Source: Stichopus chloronotus (taxonomy: Eukaryota > Echinodermata > Holothuroidea > Aspidochirotida > Stichopodidae). From it: a stretch of DNA of 64,000 nucleotides. The number at the start of each line of letters is the position of its first letter. Within the stretch, counting starts at the first letter, position 1. The stretch is taken from assembly GCA_021234535.1 (NCBI GenBank), contig CM037845.1:1764501-1828500 (forward strand). The letters are read 5' to 3'. The position numbers were made by a program, and so were the translations under genes. This document shows positions 1 through 9,810 of the stretch, one piece after another. The notes beneath the pieces were generated by a model. That model did no database searches. It saw nothing but the letters and a program-made list of their open reading frames with translations, and was not told the origin of the DNA.

Positions 1-565
1 GAATAATTCATTATCACGGCATGGTGACGTAGAAGTCGCACAATAGTTTTGTTGTCCCTCGTTTCTGTGCGACTTCTACATCGTAGGCTCCGTTGGCCAA
101 TTCAAAACTTTGGCAATGTCAAATGACCTGTATCTATACACAACACTCGGAGCAGAATGAAAGTTGTCAACATGTAGTTTCATGTTATTGCAGACTTCAG
201 GAGTATACATTACTTTGTATATATTTTCATATATTAATATTGCCTGGCCTATTCTGCTAACTGATGTTCACAGGTCATGTTACATTACATCATGTTTATC
301 TCAATATGGTGAGAATATCTTGTCATCACAACCTCTTTGGCATTTTAAGAGCTATCTCAACAACACTCTATTATGTGTCTCTTTGTGTGGGGGGAAGCGG
401 GGCAGCTTCTCAGTGTCATTCGGTGAAATGGAGGGTTGAGCTGAAAAACGTTGGGAACCCCTGCTCACTATATCTATGCTGCTTTAATTTTGTCAATATC
501 TTTGCAAACTAACATATAAGTTGATGAGCTTTTTTGAATATAGGAGATTTTGTTCTTTATTTCAG
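1..565. other. Afadin intron (partial, left edge)
   Basis: Non-coding sequence upstream of the first visible afadin exon, ending in a pyrimidine-rich acceptor TTTATTTCAG at 556-565. I see no exon in it. The only structure is a short inverted repeat at 29-79, listed separately. The matching splice donor lies outside the window. Confidence 0.75.
29..79. repeat. 14-bp perfect inverted repeat (hairpin)
   Basis: GTAGAAGTCGCACA at 29-42 is followed after 23 bases by its exact reverse complement at 66-79, and the match continues imperfectly for a few bases outside. It may be the end of a small foldback element; no target-site duplication is evident. Confidence 0.6.
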
Positions 566-717
566 GATTTGTCCGTTTTAGTGTGAATGCTATGGCCATT
601 GGAACTTGGACCGTTTACATGCATTCGCGTCCTCCAACGCCAGAACCGGTCCCCGACAGCCCAGTGGAACCACAGTCCCCGTCTCCTCCTGTAAACTCTG
701 AAACTGGTAAACCAATG
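566..717 (+). CDS. AFDN: Afadin exon A: Pro-rich linker before the PDZ domain
   Basis: Acceptor TTTCAG before 566 and donor GTGAGT at 718. Incoming phase 1 (one base from the previous exon), outgoing phase 0. It encodes residues 1-51 of the visible protein, including a VYMHSRPPTPEP stretch that matches the position and character of the vertebrate afadin linker between the DIL and PDZ domains. The other two frames contain stops. Confidence 0.85.
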
Positions 718-3700
718 GTGAGTGAGTTGGGTAATCAGCAAGGAAGCATCTTCTTCTTGGCTATCCACAGATTATCCAAAATGTTTTTGTACTCTAGATA
801 TCTTTGCTAGGTCTTGACCATGAAATATGAAATGGAACCATTGTTATTTAGATTAAATACCTTTCCTAATCCATTTTGGTGAAATTGTTGCCTGGATCTC
901 ATTCAAAATTTTACTAGTGTACATTGTTATGTGTGACAAGAAATTGACAGTGTTATTTTTTCTACCTTCTTTCGTTTTATATTCTTGTTACTGTGTATCA
1001 TCCTATGACTCTAGCTGATGAAACACATTTCATAAAGTTCCTTTTGCTTCTTTAATTACCAGCCTCAAGTGAAAGCAGATGCAAAGCCACCACCGGAGAA
1101 AGTTGAACCAGATATTGTAATGATAAATTTGGACAAAGGGTCCAGTCCAAGTATGGGACTCAGTATTGTGGCTCTCAAGGTATTAATAATAATAATTGTT
1201 TTGTTTGTTTTGTTTTTTTGTGTTGCACTCATAACATCTTTTTATAGTATTTGCATATGTCACTCACAAATCTTGTCACAGTCTTACACAACAAATAGTG
1301 TTAAAGCCAATAACAAGTGTCTGATTATCTTAACACAAAATCATCTTTGTTGCTAAAGCATCTGGTGCTTTGATGGCTTTCTGTTTCTGATGGAGGATGG
1401 ATTAAAAGATGAAGAGAGTTTTCCTGTTCTTCATTACACCATGATTACTCTAGTCAATGTAGTTTAAGGTAGAGTGGACTAGGCTTCTGGCGATTGCATT
1501 AGATCGTAATTGATTACGATTACTGATTACGATTACCCCGAGCCTGCAGTAGACTTATCATAGAGTTACGATCTACTCTCACAAATCAGCTAAGATCATT
1601 GAACACCTATGTAAGACAACACTGTAGATCACCTGATGCAGTGAATAAGTCATTGACAAGTGGGCTCCTCAATGTCAGCGCTAGACCTGCCTGTATAACT
1701 GACAAAATAATCTGAGCAGGTTGATTGCCAAAGTGGGCTCAATGTCAGCCTTAATTAGGCCTGCCAATACAGCTAACAAAATAGTGTGCACAGATGGATC
1801 GGCAGAATTTGTTAATCTGTGTTTGAATTGGTTAGCAGTTTAAACCCAAACATTGCATGAATGACATGAAAACTGAACTCACTGAAGTATGCGCCATGAG
1901 CAAAGCTGTGAATTCGACTTCAGACAATTTGAGAGAAAAATGAAACATCCTACGAGAGAGACCAGAGAGTTTCAATTATTGCAAAGCATGCATGAAATTG
2001 AATTGCATCGGGACTTTCGTTGGTCATAAATTGCATCACAAAACCCTGTTGTTTTGTTCCGTGGTGTGCGTCAGGACCAGATCATTTGCTACGTACCGGA
2101 AGACGGCAGTCTGGACGTAGCTCAGAGACGATGGCAGTTTTCAGAAAAATGCCAGAAGTTACTGCTCATTGACACTATTTTATTGATTTCAATTACCACC
2201 AACCTCCCATTCAACATTTGCTGGTTTCCTTTCACAGGCTCCTTCTCAGGAGAAGATGGGTATATATGTTAAAGCTGTGGTACCTGGTGGTGCAGGAGCC
2301 AAGGTAAGTTACATGCACTCCAAGCTGTGACCTGTTTCATATTTTACAAGAACAAGATGGCTCATACTTAAATGAAGTAATGAACAAAACATGGACCATT
2401 TTTGGAAGCTTTAAATTATTTTGTGAATAAGTAAAAAATGTTGGAGACTTAATTTTTTTGTAATTATTTATATAATTTTTTTGTAATTATTATATAATGA
2501 TGTCTCTTATGTTATCATTGATTAATCTGTAGGTATCATTAATTAATTCATACCTCTTACATATCTATAATCAATGCTATATTCATTGTCCTTATGATCA
2601 GTCATCTCTTTCAGTAATACATCAGTGAATGTCATCACTAAGTTTGTCAGTGATTATTACCAATTGATCAATAGGTCAATCCATTCATGGAATGTAATAT
2701 ATCTATCTGTAATCAATATCACACTAACTTATTGATCATCACTGATATATCTGTAATAAATACCACTAAAAGTGATCATCAGTACCACAATCAATGTCAC
2801 ATTCTTAACATGCCGTTTCACTTATCAATATTACTTTGATATAACTGAGTATATCTGTTAGTCTGCAGGATGGTTGGATTAATAACACTAAAAGTGATTG
2901 TTAATACAATTAATGTTACACTCTTTATATCAATTATCAATATTACTTTGATATAACTGATTATATCTGTTAGTTTGCAGGATGGTTGGATTAATACCAC
3001 CAAAAGTGATTGTTAATACAATTAATGTTACACTCTTTATATCAATTATCAATATTACTTTGGTATAACTGATTATGTTAATTCATTTGCAGGATGGTCG
3101 GATTAAAGCCGGAGATCAGATTCTTGAAGTCGATGGCAACAACATTGTTGGTCTCGACCGAGATGAGTGAGTCTATTAACCTGTGTTTTTTACCTCATCA
3201 CTGTCTCAGATTGTATCAATCTCTCAGATTCTACCTCCCCTCCTGCTGCCATTTGAAAAAATAACATCTACAATTTGATTAGATCTTATCAGCTAACTTG
3301 GTGTATGTCAATCATTCTTTTATTTGAAATCTCTGAACAAATTGTGACAACTTTAAGTTACTTAAAGGGAAATAGGGCGTTTCTTTTAGAGAAGACATCC
3401 ATATTTTTGAAACCAATGTTTGTGGATGTAGAATGATAGTTATTCAAAATAAGGAAGGACAATAGCCTTCTCTTCAAGAAATTAGCTCCTCACAGACAGA
3501 AATTCAGTTATTTTGTTGCTCAACACTAATTTGTTCACCCAAACTTTTCAAAATTCAAATCATGCATCTTCCATTACTCATCACATGCATAATGTTTTAA
3601 GGAGATGAAGCTTTGGTAGATGTTTATTGAAGACACTGAATGGTTTAACAATGATTACTGCTTTTTTCTTTAGTATGTCATGTTAGGGTATTCTAAACGC

Positions 3701-6700
3701 CCTATTTCCCTTTAAGTGACCTATCTTATTTGTGTTCTTTGCCTGATAGTGAATTATAATTTCCAAAAACTGCTCCGATTGGTTTTAAATTTTATTCTAT
3801 TTAAAAGCGACATTTTGTTCTGTTTCTTTTTTCCTTTAGACAACATGACATCTCTTCTCAAGTCAATGTGTTTGATTTTTCCACAGAGCCACACAATTCC
3901 TAGTCAAATCTGGAAGAATTGTGAGACTGAAAATAGCTCAACAAGGTGCCATATTCCATGGGTTGGCTGGCGTCCTCAGTCAACCCTCACCACCGATGCA
4001 GAGAGGTAATTTTGAAGAAAGATGTTGACAAACTAAAAACAAAATGGTGTCTGTCATCACTGATAAGCAGCATGCAATCACAGCATCTTAGTGGTACTTC
4101 CATTATTACAGATATCATTGGCCTGCTGATGATAGTTTATTCAGTACGTGGTCATCAGGATTTACCAGAGCAAGACAATGTAATACTGTGTCTTGATTAG
4201 AGGTCATGATGTGTGTGTTGAGAGATTTGGGTGTGTCTTCAGCAGTAGGTGTCTTTGTGTTGATAGGTGTGGATGTCTCCTGAGTGGTGTTTGCACTGCG
4301 TCAAATATTCAGACCCAGGTACCTTCAGTCCATAGTTTGGTACCTGGGTACTCAAAAACATAATTTCTGTCATGCTTCAAGTTTATCACAATGTCATCAT
4401 ACAACATTTTGGTTTGCAGGTCAACGTAATACACGATGTATGTTATGTACTGTCAAGACATTTGTACTTAATTTTGTCTCGCACACAATGTACATCAGTG
4501 AATTGTCTGGATCCCAATTAGCTATTTCAGAATCAGATCCTGGCATTGTCATTAGTACCCGTGTACCTGGTGCAAACACTAGAGTGAAGGGTGTCTCTGT
4601 AGTGATAGGTGTGGGTGTGTCTTGAATATAGGGTGTTTCTGTAGTGATAGGTGTGGGTGTGTCTTGAATATAGGGTGTCTCTGCAGTGATGGGTGTTGGT
4701 GTGTCTTGAATATAGGGTGTTTCTGTAGTGATAGGTGTGGGTGTGTCTTGAATATAGGGTGTTTCTGTAGTGATAGGTGTGGGTGTGTCTTGAATATAGG
4801 GTGTTTCTGTAGTGATAGGTGTGGGTGTGTCTTGAATATAGGGTGTCTCTGCAGTGATGGGTGTTGGTGTGTCTTGAATATAGGGTGTTTCTGTAGTGAT
4901 AGGTGTGGGTGTGTCTTGAATATAGGGTGTTTCTGTAGTGATAGGTGTGGGTGTGTCTTGAATATAGGGTGTCTCTGCAGTGATGGGTGTTGGTGTGTCT
5001 TGAATATAGGGTGTTTCTGTAGTGATAGGTGTGGGTGTGTCTTGAATATAGGGTGTTTCTGTAGTGATAGGTGTGGGTGTGTCTTGAATAGAGGGTGTCT
5101 CTGCAGTGATGGGTGTGGGTGTGTCTTGAATAGAGGGTGTCTCTGCAGTGATGGGTGTGGGTGTGTCTTGAATAGAGGGTGTCTCTGTAGTGATAGGTGT
5201 GGGTGTGTCTTGAATAGAGGGTGTCTCTGTAGTGATAGGTGTGGGTGTGTCTTGAATAGAGGGTGTCTCTGTAGTGATAGGTGTGGGTGTGTCTTGAATA
5301 GAGGGTGTTTCTGTAGTGATAGGTGTGGGTGTGTCTTGAATATAGGGTGTCTCTGCAGTGATGGGTGTGGGTGTGTCTTGAATAGAGGGTGTCTCTGTAG
5401 TGATAGGTGTGGGTGTGTCTTGAATAGAGGGTGTCTCTGTAGTGATAGGTGTGGGTGTGTCTTGAATATAGGGTGTTTCTGTAGTGATAGGTGTGGGTGT
5501 GTCTTGAATATAGGGTGTTTCTATAGTGATAGGTGTGGGTGTGTCTTGAATATAGGGTGTTTCTGTAGTGATAGGTGTGGGTGTGCCTTGAATATAGGGT
5601 GTCTCTGTAGTGATAGGTGTGGGTGTGTCTTGAATATAGGGTGTTTCTGCAGTGATGGGTGTTGGTGTGTCTTGAATAGATTGTGTCTCTGTGCCACCTG
5701 AACTCTGCCTAAACTGTGACTTTTTGGCATTCATCACTTCAGCCAACTTAGGTCAGCAACAAGCACCATCTCAGAATAAGGATCAAATTCCGGTACCCCA
5801 ACCCCGCAACAGAATGGACATAGACCGGAGATCCCCGACCAACTCTGACAGTAGTCACGGTAGCCGGCCTGTAGATCGACATGACTGGCGAGAGTCATCC
5901 ACGATGCCCAGGAATGCTCCTGGACTGGGGGCGCTGTCTCAAGCAGACAAAGCCAGATCATCCCCAAATCTTGGTAAGACACATTTGCCATCCTGTTATC
6001 TGTTCCTTTGATGGTTTACTACAGGTATTTACAGCAATTTTGAAATGCAAAGTGCATGTTTCAGCATTAAAAGTACCCTCTCTGATGGAAGTCCTTGTAA
6101 ACTGCTTTGTAGCCAAGAATGTGCTTGTTTTTTAAATCTGGAGTAAGATGTCATGACATTTGAAATATCTTCTGACAGTGACCGATTCTTTTGTAACTTA
6201 TATATCATCACTTTTGCTGTAGCTGATGACAGAGCTTCAACATTACCAAACAATCAGAGGTATTCCTCAAATTTTGAACCCACTGAAAGGGAGAGAGTGT
6301 CATCGTTATCCAATGGCCGACCGACAGAAAGGTGAGTGTTTCTCAGATTGAATAATACATCATTGGATTAAATGAAAGCTCGATAGAAGTGTGCAGTATA
6401 TACTTACATTCTGTGGCAAATGCAACAACCATATGCTCTGCTGGAAGTGCAACCATCATATGTGCTGCTGGTAGTACAACAATCATATGTTCTGCTGTTA
6501 TTACAACAATCATATATTCTGCTGTTAGTGCAACAATCATATGTTATGCTGTAAGTGCAACAATTACATATGTTCTGCTGTAAGTGCAACAATCATATGT
6601 TATGCAGTAAGTGCAACAATTACATATGTTCTGCTGTAAGTGCAACAATCATATGTTCTGCTGTAAGTGCTACAATCACATGTTCTGCTGTAGGTGCAAC

Positions 6701-9700
6701 AATCACATGTTCCACTGTAAGTGCAACATTTTCTGCTGTAAGTGCAACAATCATTGGTTTGGTGTGGTTAAGTGCAACAATTATATATGTTGCTGTTAGT
6801 ACACCAATGGCATGTTTGGTGATAAGTGCAACAATCATATGCTTTGCTGTTAATACAACAATATTTTCTGCAATGAGTTCAACAATCATGTGTTCTGTCA
6901 TTTAAGTCTAACAATTATGTTCTGCTGTAAGTACAACAATCCTAGGTTGGACTGTAAGAGCCACAAGGATCCATACATCCTGCTGTTCAATTGTTGTAGG
7001 ATAAATTTCTGCTGTTAGAAATTGAAATCATATGATCAACACTTTTTGTTGACTGTTTTTGTATGTATTTTTTGTCGTTTTGGTCACATTTAATGATCCA
7101 TAAAAACAAATGCTTTTATTTATTTTTTTGCAGACCCAGGGTACTTCAAAAAGGGGGTCTGGCCCAAAGGTCAAAATCCACATCTCAGCTCGATCCTGAA
7201 AACTTTGAAACAGATATTGATTTTCCACGCCACTCTCAGTCTTCAACAAATCTTCATGAGCCTCTTTACAAGGGTAAAGCCCCTCCAGAAGAACCACCAT
7301 TCAGGGGACCTCAGGGTAAAATATTTCTGGACCAACTCGAACACGAACCGGCTCGTAGGATACCTCAACCTAGAGAAGAACCAAGACCAGTACCACAGCC
7401 AAGAGGCAGACCCATTGGTCCTCAAAGTGGAGGGCCACCTAGACAGTATGGGTCCCCATATAACGAACAACCGAGTGATGGTCCAGTGAGACAGTATGGT
7501 CAATCTCCAAATGGCTCTCAGCAAAGGATTCCTCCTCAGGGTTTTAGACCCTCTGGACCAGTCAACAACCAGCACAGACCTAATGGCCCTGCTGGTCAAA
7601 TGCTGATGGGTAACCCAAGATTAGGTCATCCAAGAGTCAGTGGTCCACCCGGACAGCCAAGGATGAATGGTTACCCAGGTCAAACAAGACTGAATGAGCC
7701 TCCAGGTGACTTGAGACTAATTGGGCCCCCAGGGAATCAGAGGCCACCAGGCCCTATGTACCAGGGAAGAATGAGTGGGCCAAACCAGCAGGGACCCCAA
7801 AGGTCCTTCTCCTCTTCAGCCATTCCATATGACCAGCCAAAATCACCTCATGTAATAGAAACACACTTCCCTGCTGAGCCAACACATAGAGAAGAGAGAA
7901 TTTCAAGGGAACCACCAGTCACTCACCATAATCAGTCACCTCAACCAGGACTACAGAGATCAGTAGCATCTCAGGACCAAGGTCCAAGGATGCGATTGCC
8001 TCCTAACGGCCAGGCAAGTTATGTCAGACCCCAGGACAACATGCCACCACCTCCTCCACAAAACGTTGACTACGAGGTACCATTTGCCGATCTCCCTCCT
8101 CCTCCGGAAGACTTGACATCTCTGGTTCATGACCATACAAACATTCCGGATGATCTTCCTCCTCCCCCTCCACCTCCCGATGACATCCCTGAGTGGGATG
8201 AAGAGTTGGACGATTATCAGAAAATGTTTGAAGAGCAGCAGAGACAGTTAGATGAGGAGTTAAAGCTACTTCAGGCAGCAGATGATGAGCTCAATGTTCC
8301 TGGTGAAAAAGTTCCTCCACCTCAAATGGACCGACCTGCGTATGCATCACTGCCGAGGCAGGGCCGAATTAATCAGCCATCCACTCCACTTGGTGATCAA
8401 CAGAGGCCTCCACTGCAGAGGCAGCCCTCCAATGGTCCCATACCTGTTTCCATTCCTAAAACCCCCACAATGGATATGGGCAGACAACAATCTACAGGGT
8501 TTGATACACAAAATCTGAACAAGCAGCCTACATCTCCAGTTTCAGTGTCGAAATTGATGCCAGCCGCACCAGTGAATTCCTCCATATCTCCATCTGCTTG
8601 GGACCGAGATGCTAAAGAGAGGAAAGAAGAGTGGTATGAGGAGGAGATGCTCAGAAGGAAAATGTTAGAAATAGATGACCTCCTCAGAACCACAAACAAA
8701 TCCCCGCAACAGGAGGAACGACTCAGAAAGCTTCAGGTGGAAGTAGAATTCCAGAAACGTGTCCAGGAGTCAAGAAATGAAGGTGGAGACAGCAATGATG
8801 AAGAGGAGGTCACCAGGGCAAAGGTGAAAGCAAGAATCGTGGACATGGTGTCAGAGAGTGGCCAGAATTCCCTCTCAAACATGTTGACCAAGCCACCACC
8901 TGCAAGAGGTCAAGAAAAGAATCATTCAGATTATATGGACAACCAGACAAGGAGATTGCAGCAACTTCAGGAGGAGAGGATGCGGCAACAGCAAGAGGAA
9001 CAGATGAGACAGCAACAACAAGAGCAGGAGAGACGGACACAACAGGAAGAGACATTGAGGAGGCAGGAGGAGGAATTGCAAAGGAGATACGAGCAACAGA
9101 GATTAGAGTATGATAAGAGAGAAGCCCAGATAGAACAGGAGAGAATACGATTGGAACAGCAGTTAAACCTCCGGAATGGACCCCCGCAAAACATCAATAC
9201 ATCTCCTTATACTTCCCAAGGTACTGGTGGCAATGGTGGTTACCCCCCAGGTAGACCACAGGCTACAACTCAGGCTAACAACAATTATAATGGGTACTAC
9301 CAGGCTCGCCCATTCCAGCCGAGTGCCCAAACGAGTCAGCCAATAAGGAAAGTGCCACCATCTGTGTCTTCAAAACCAGCAGTAGGGCCAAAGCCTTTTG
9401 TAGCCCCAAAGCCAAACCTGAAGGTTCAACTTCCAAACAATAATACCCCCTCCAGTAATGGACAGAGTATTCCCTCTAATAATAACTATGCAACAGTCAA
9501 CTCCCACCAAGTTGACAACCAGATACTAGCAACTCCAGAAAATAGTCAAAACTTGAATGTTTATCGCACAGGAGAGACTCCTGGGGTAATTGGGGCCCAA
9601 GAGGTGTACAGGGACCCATATGAGAGGAAAATTATGAACCAGAGAATGCAAAAGAAAGAAGAACCAAGTTCTCCTGCCCAACCTTTGTCTTTTAGAGACA

Positions 9701-9810
9701 AATTGAAGGCATTCTCTGAGGATGGTGCAACCCCAGAACACAAGAAGACACGCATCTCAAAATGGGAACAAAAATTTTTAGCAGAGAATCCTGACATCAT
9801 GGATGGCTGA
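566..9810 (+). CDS. AFDN: Afadin (AFDN/MLLT4 orthologue), 3' part of gene, eight exons
   Basis: Join of 566-717, 1063-1179, 2238-2303, 3093-3166, 3887-4005, 5743-5973, 6223-6331 and 7134-9810; 1181 residues visible, all phases consistent, stop TGA at 9808. Afadin links nectins to F-actin at adherens junctions. What is seen: a Pro-rich linker (1-65), a PDZ domain (about 68-160) with carboxylate-binding loop SMGLSIV at 81-87 and an afadin-like end (QQGAIFHGLAGVL, SQPSPPMQR), a long Pro/Gly/Gln-rich tail with a polyproline run near 632-640, the block SAWDRDAKERKEEW near 776 followed by a RLRKLQ..FQKR..ES block as in vertebrate afadin, a Gln/Glu/Arg coiled coil (about 896-968), and a final LSFRDKLKAFS motif near 1143 resembling the vertebrate C-terminus. 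The RA, FHA and DIL domains must lie left of the window. Neighbour PPIL4 is on the same strand. Confidence 0.95.
718..1062 (+). other. Afadin intron A-B
   Basis: GTGAGT donor and TTACCAG acceptor. AT-rich, nothing further recognised. Confidence 0.85.
1063..1179 (+). CDS. AFDN: Afadin exon B: start of PDZ domain
   Basis: Phase 0 at both ends, 39 codons. Contains the first PDZ strand and the carboxylate-binding loop SMGLSIV, equivalent to GMGLSIV of vertebrate afadin. Donor GTATTA at 1180 is weaker than its neighbours. Confidence 0.93.
1180..2237 (+). other. Afadin intron B-C
   Basis: GT..AG intron. It holds a GATTAC-rich stretch (about 1494-1550) and a diverged direct repeat of about 65 bp: AAGTGGGCTC..AATGTCAGC near 1657-1720 recurs at 1730-1795. 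No exon seen. Confidence 0.8.
1494..1550. repeat. GATTAC-rich transposon-like end
   Basis: Repeated ATTACGATTAC words ending in ATTACCCCGAGCCTG. The same style of sequence, ending GTAATCGCCCCAGCCCTG, occurs at 42560-42705, so the two are probably remnants of one dispersed family. Confidence 0.4.
2238..2303 (+). CDS. AFDN: Afadin exon C: PDZ core
   Basis: Phase 0 at both ends, 22 codons. Encodes GIYVKAVVPGGAGAK, matching GIYVKSVVKGGAA of vertebrate afadin. Acceptor TTTCACAG, donor GTAAGT. Confidence 0.94.
2304..3092 (+). other. Afadin intron C-D with duplicated acceptor
   Basis: AT-rich, built of degenerate tandem repeats with many ATCAATATCAC-like words. The right part is a 112-bp tandem array that includes copies of the exon D acceptor (listed separately). 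Confidence 0.85.
2757..3092 (+). repeat. 112-bp tandem array carrying decoy 3' splice sites
   Basis: Units 2869-2980 and 2981-3092 are nearly identical and exactly 112 bp; a more diverged unit precedes them. Units 2869 and 2981 open with GATGGTTGGATTAA immediately after TGCAG, copying the true exon D start (GATGGTCGGATTAA at 3093 after TTTGCAG). The exon junction itself therefore lies in the duplicated unit. Confidence 0.9.
3093..3166 (+). CDS. AFDN: Afadin exon D: PDZ, GDQILEVDG segment
   Basis: Phase 0 in, phase 2 out, donor GTGAGT at 3167. Encodes DGRIKAGDQILEVDGNNIVG, the hallmark PDZ strand with the afadin-type VGL continuation. It is chosen over the two upstream copies of its start because they run into a stop after 11 codons. 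Confidence 0.94.
3167..3886 (+). other. Afadin intron D-E
   Basis: GT..AG intron, almost half of which is a 346-bp MITE (listed). No exon seen otherwise. Confidence 0.85.
3362..3715 (+). mobile_element. TTAA-flanked 346-bp MITE, copy 1
   Basis: Element 3366-3711 lies between two TTAA tetranucleotides (3362-3365, 3712-3715). Its ends are inverted repeats AGGGAAATAGGGCGTTT and AAACGCCCTATTTCCCT. No coding capacity. TTAA duplication suggests a piggyBac- or Kolobok-type transposase. A second full copy of the same length is at 40011-40364. Confidence 0.85.
3887..4005 (+). CDS. AFDN: Afadin exon E: end of PDZ domain
   Basis: Phase 2 in, phase 1 out. Encodes IAQQGAIFHGLAGVLSQPSP followed by PMQR, very close to vertebrate afadin VAKQGAIYHGLATLLNQPSP. 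Acceptor TTTCCACAG, donor GTAATT at 4006. Confidence 0.94.
4006..5742 (+). other. Afadin intron E-F, mostly minisatellite
   Basis: Contains diverged GGTGTGTCTTCAGCAG..GTGTGGATGTCTCC units near 4205-4290, unique sequence to about 4580, then the 42-bp array, then the exon F acceptor CACTTCAG. The long open frames through it on both strands are repeat artefacts. Confidence 0.9.
4583..5690. repeat. 42-bp minisatellite, about 26 units
   Basis: Unit GGGTGTTTCTGTAGTGATAG plus GTGTGGGTGTGTCTTGAATATA. The period is a multiple of three and units lack stops in one frame of each strand, so 441- and 359-codon frames stay open without being genes. A variant unit with CTGCAGTGATGGGTGTTGG recurs about every third unit in the left half, and ATAGAGGG variants cluster in the middle. 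Confidence 0.97.
5743..5973 (+). CDS. AFDN: Afadin exon F: linker after the PDZ domain
   Basis: Phase 1 in, phase 1 out, donor GTAAGA at 5974. Polar, Pro/Ser/Arg-rich and weakly conserved; assigned because it is the only open, correctly phased exon here with good splice sites. Encodes RRSPTNSDSSHGSRP and ends SSPNL, reminiscent of RSSPNV in vertebrate afadin. Confidence 0.85.
6223..6331 (+). CDS. AFDN: Afadin exon G: linker
   Basis: Phase 1 in, phase 2 out; acceptor TTGCTGTAG, donor GTGAGT at 6332. Low-complexity polar sequence with FEPTERERVSSLSNGRPTER. Support comes from phase and splice signals rather than strong homology. Confidence 0.8.
6332..7133 (+). other. Afadin intron G-H, mostly tandem repeat
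   Basis: GTGAGT donor and a T-rich tract plus GCAG acceptor at 7133. Between them lies the 27-bp array. Open frames of 60-116 codons here are repeat artefacts. Confidence 0.88.
6420..6965. repeat. 27-bp tandem array rich in GTAAGT
   Basis: About 20 units of GTAAGTGCAACAATCATATG plus TTCTGCT, with 27, 30 and 21-bp spacing, all multiples of three, so frames stay open. At least eight units begin CTGTAAGT, a consensus 5' splice site. Units at both edges are more diverged. Confidence 0.93.
7134..9810 (+). CDS. AFDN: Afadin exon H: terminal coding exon
   Basis: A 2677-bp exon, phase 2 in, stop TGA at 9808-9810, encoding residues 290-1181. Order of features: basic/Ser region; Pro/Gly/Gln-rich spacer with repeated GPP/PGQ motifs; acidic DDLPPPPPPPDDIPEWDEEL segment, a possible EVH1/SH3 ligand; amphipathic KMFEEQQRQLDEELKLL helix; afadin-like SAWDRDAKE block; coiled coil of Gln/Glu/Arg; second Pro-rich spacer with KPFVAPKP; C-terminal LSFRDKLKAFS and KKTRISKWEQKF. 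In vertebrates the tail binds F-actin. Confidence 0.96.

Noticed and set aside
2054..2272. Start of afadin exon C extended left as an open frame
   Set aside because: No acceptor or homology further left; the TTTCACAG acceptor at 2237 and phase 0 fit.
4583..5690. CRISPR-like array
   Set aside because: Head-to-tail repeats without distinct spacers, in a eukaryotic intron.
4421..5746. 441-codon open frame on minus and 359-codon frame on plus
   Set aside because: Both are produced by the 42-bp minisatellite, whose period is a multiple of three. They lie inside an afadin intron and have no sequence complexity beyond the repeat.
6343..6905. Short Cys/Ala/Ile-rich open frames on both strands
   Set aside because: Produced by the 27-bp tandem repeat.
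7028..9810. Minus-strand frames opposite the large afadin exon
   Set aside because: Shadow frames of a well supported coding exon; no splice or homology support.
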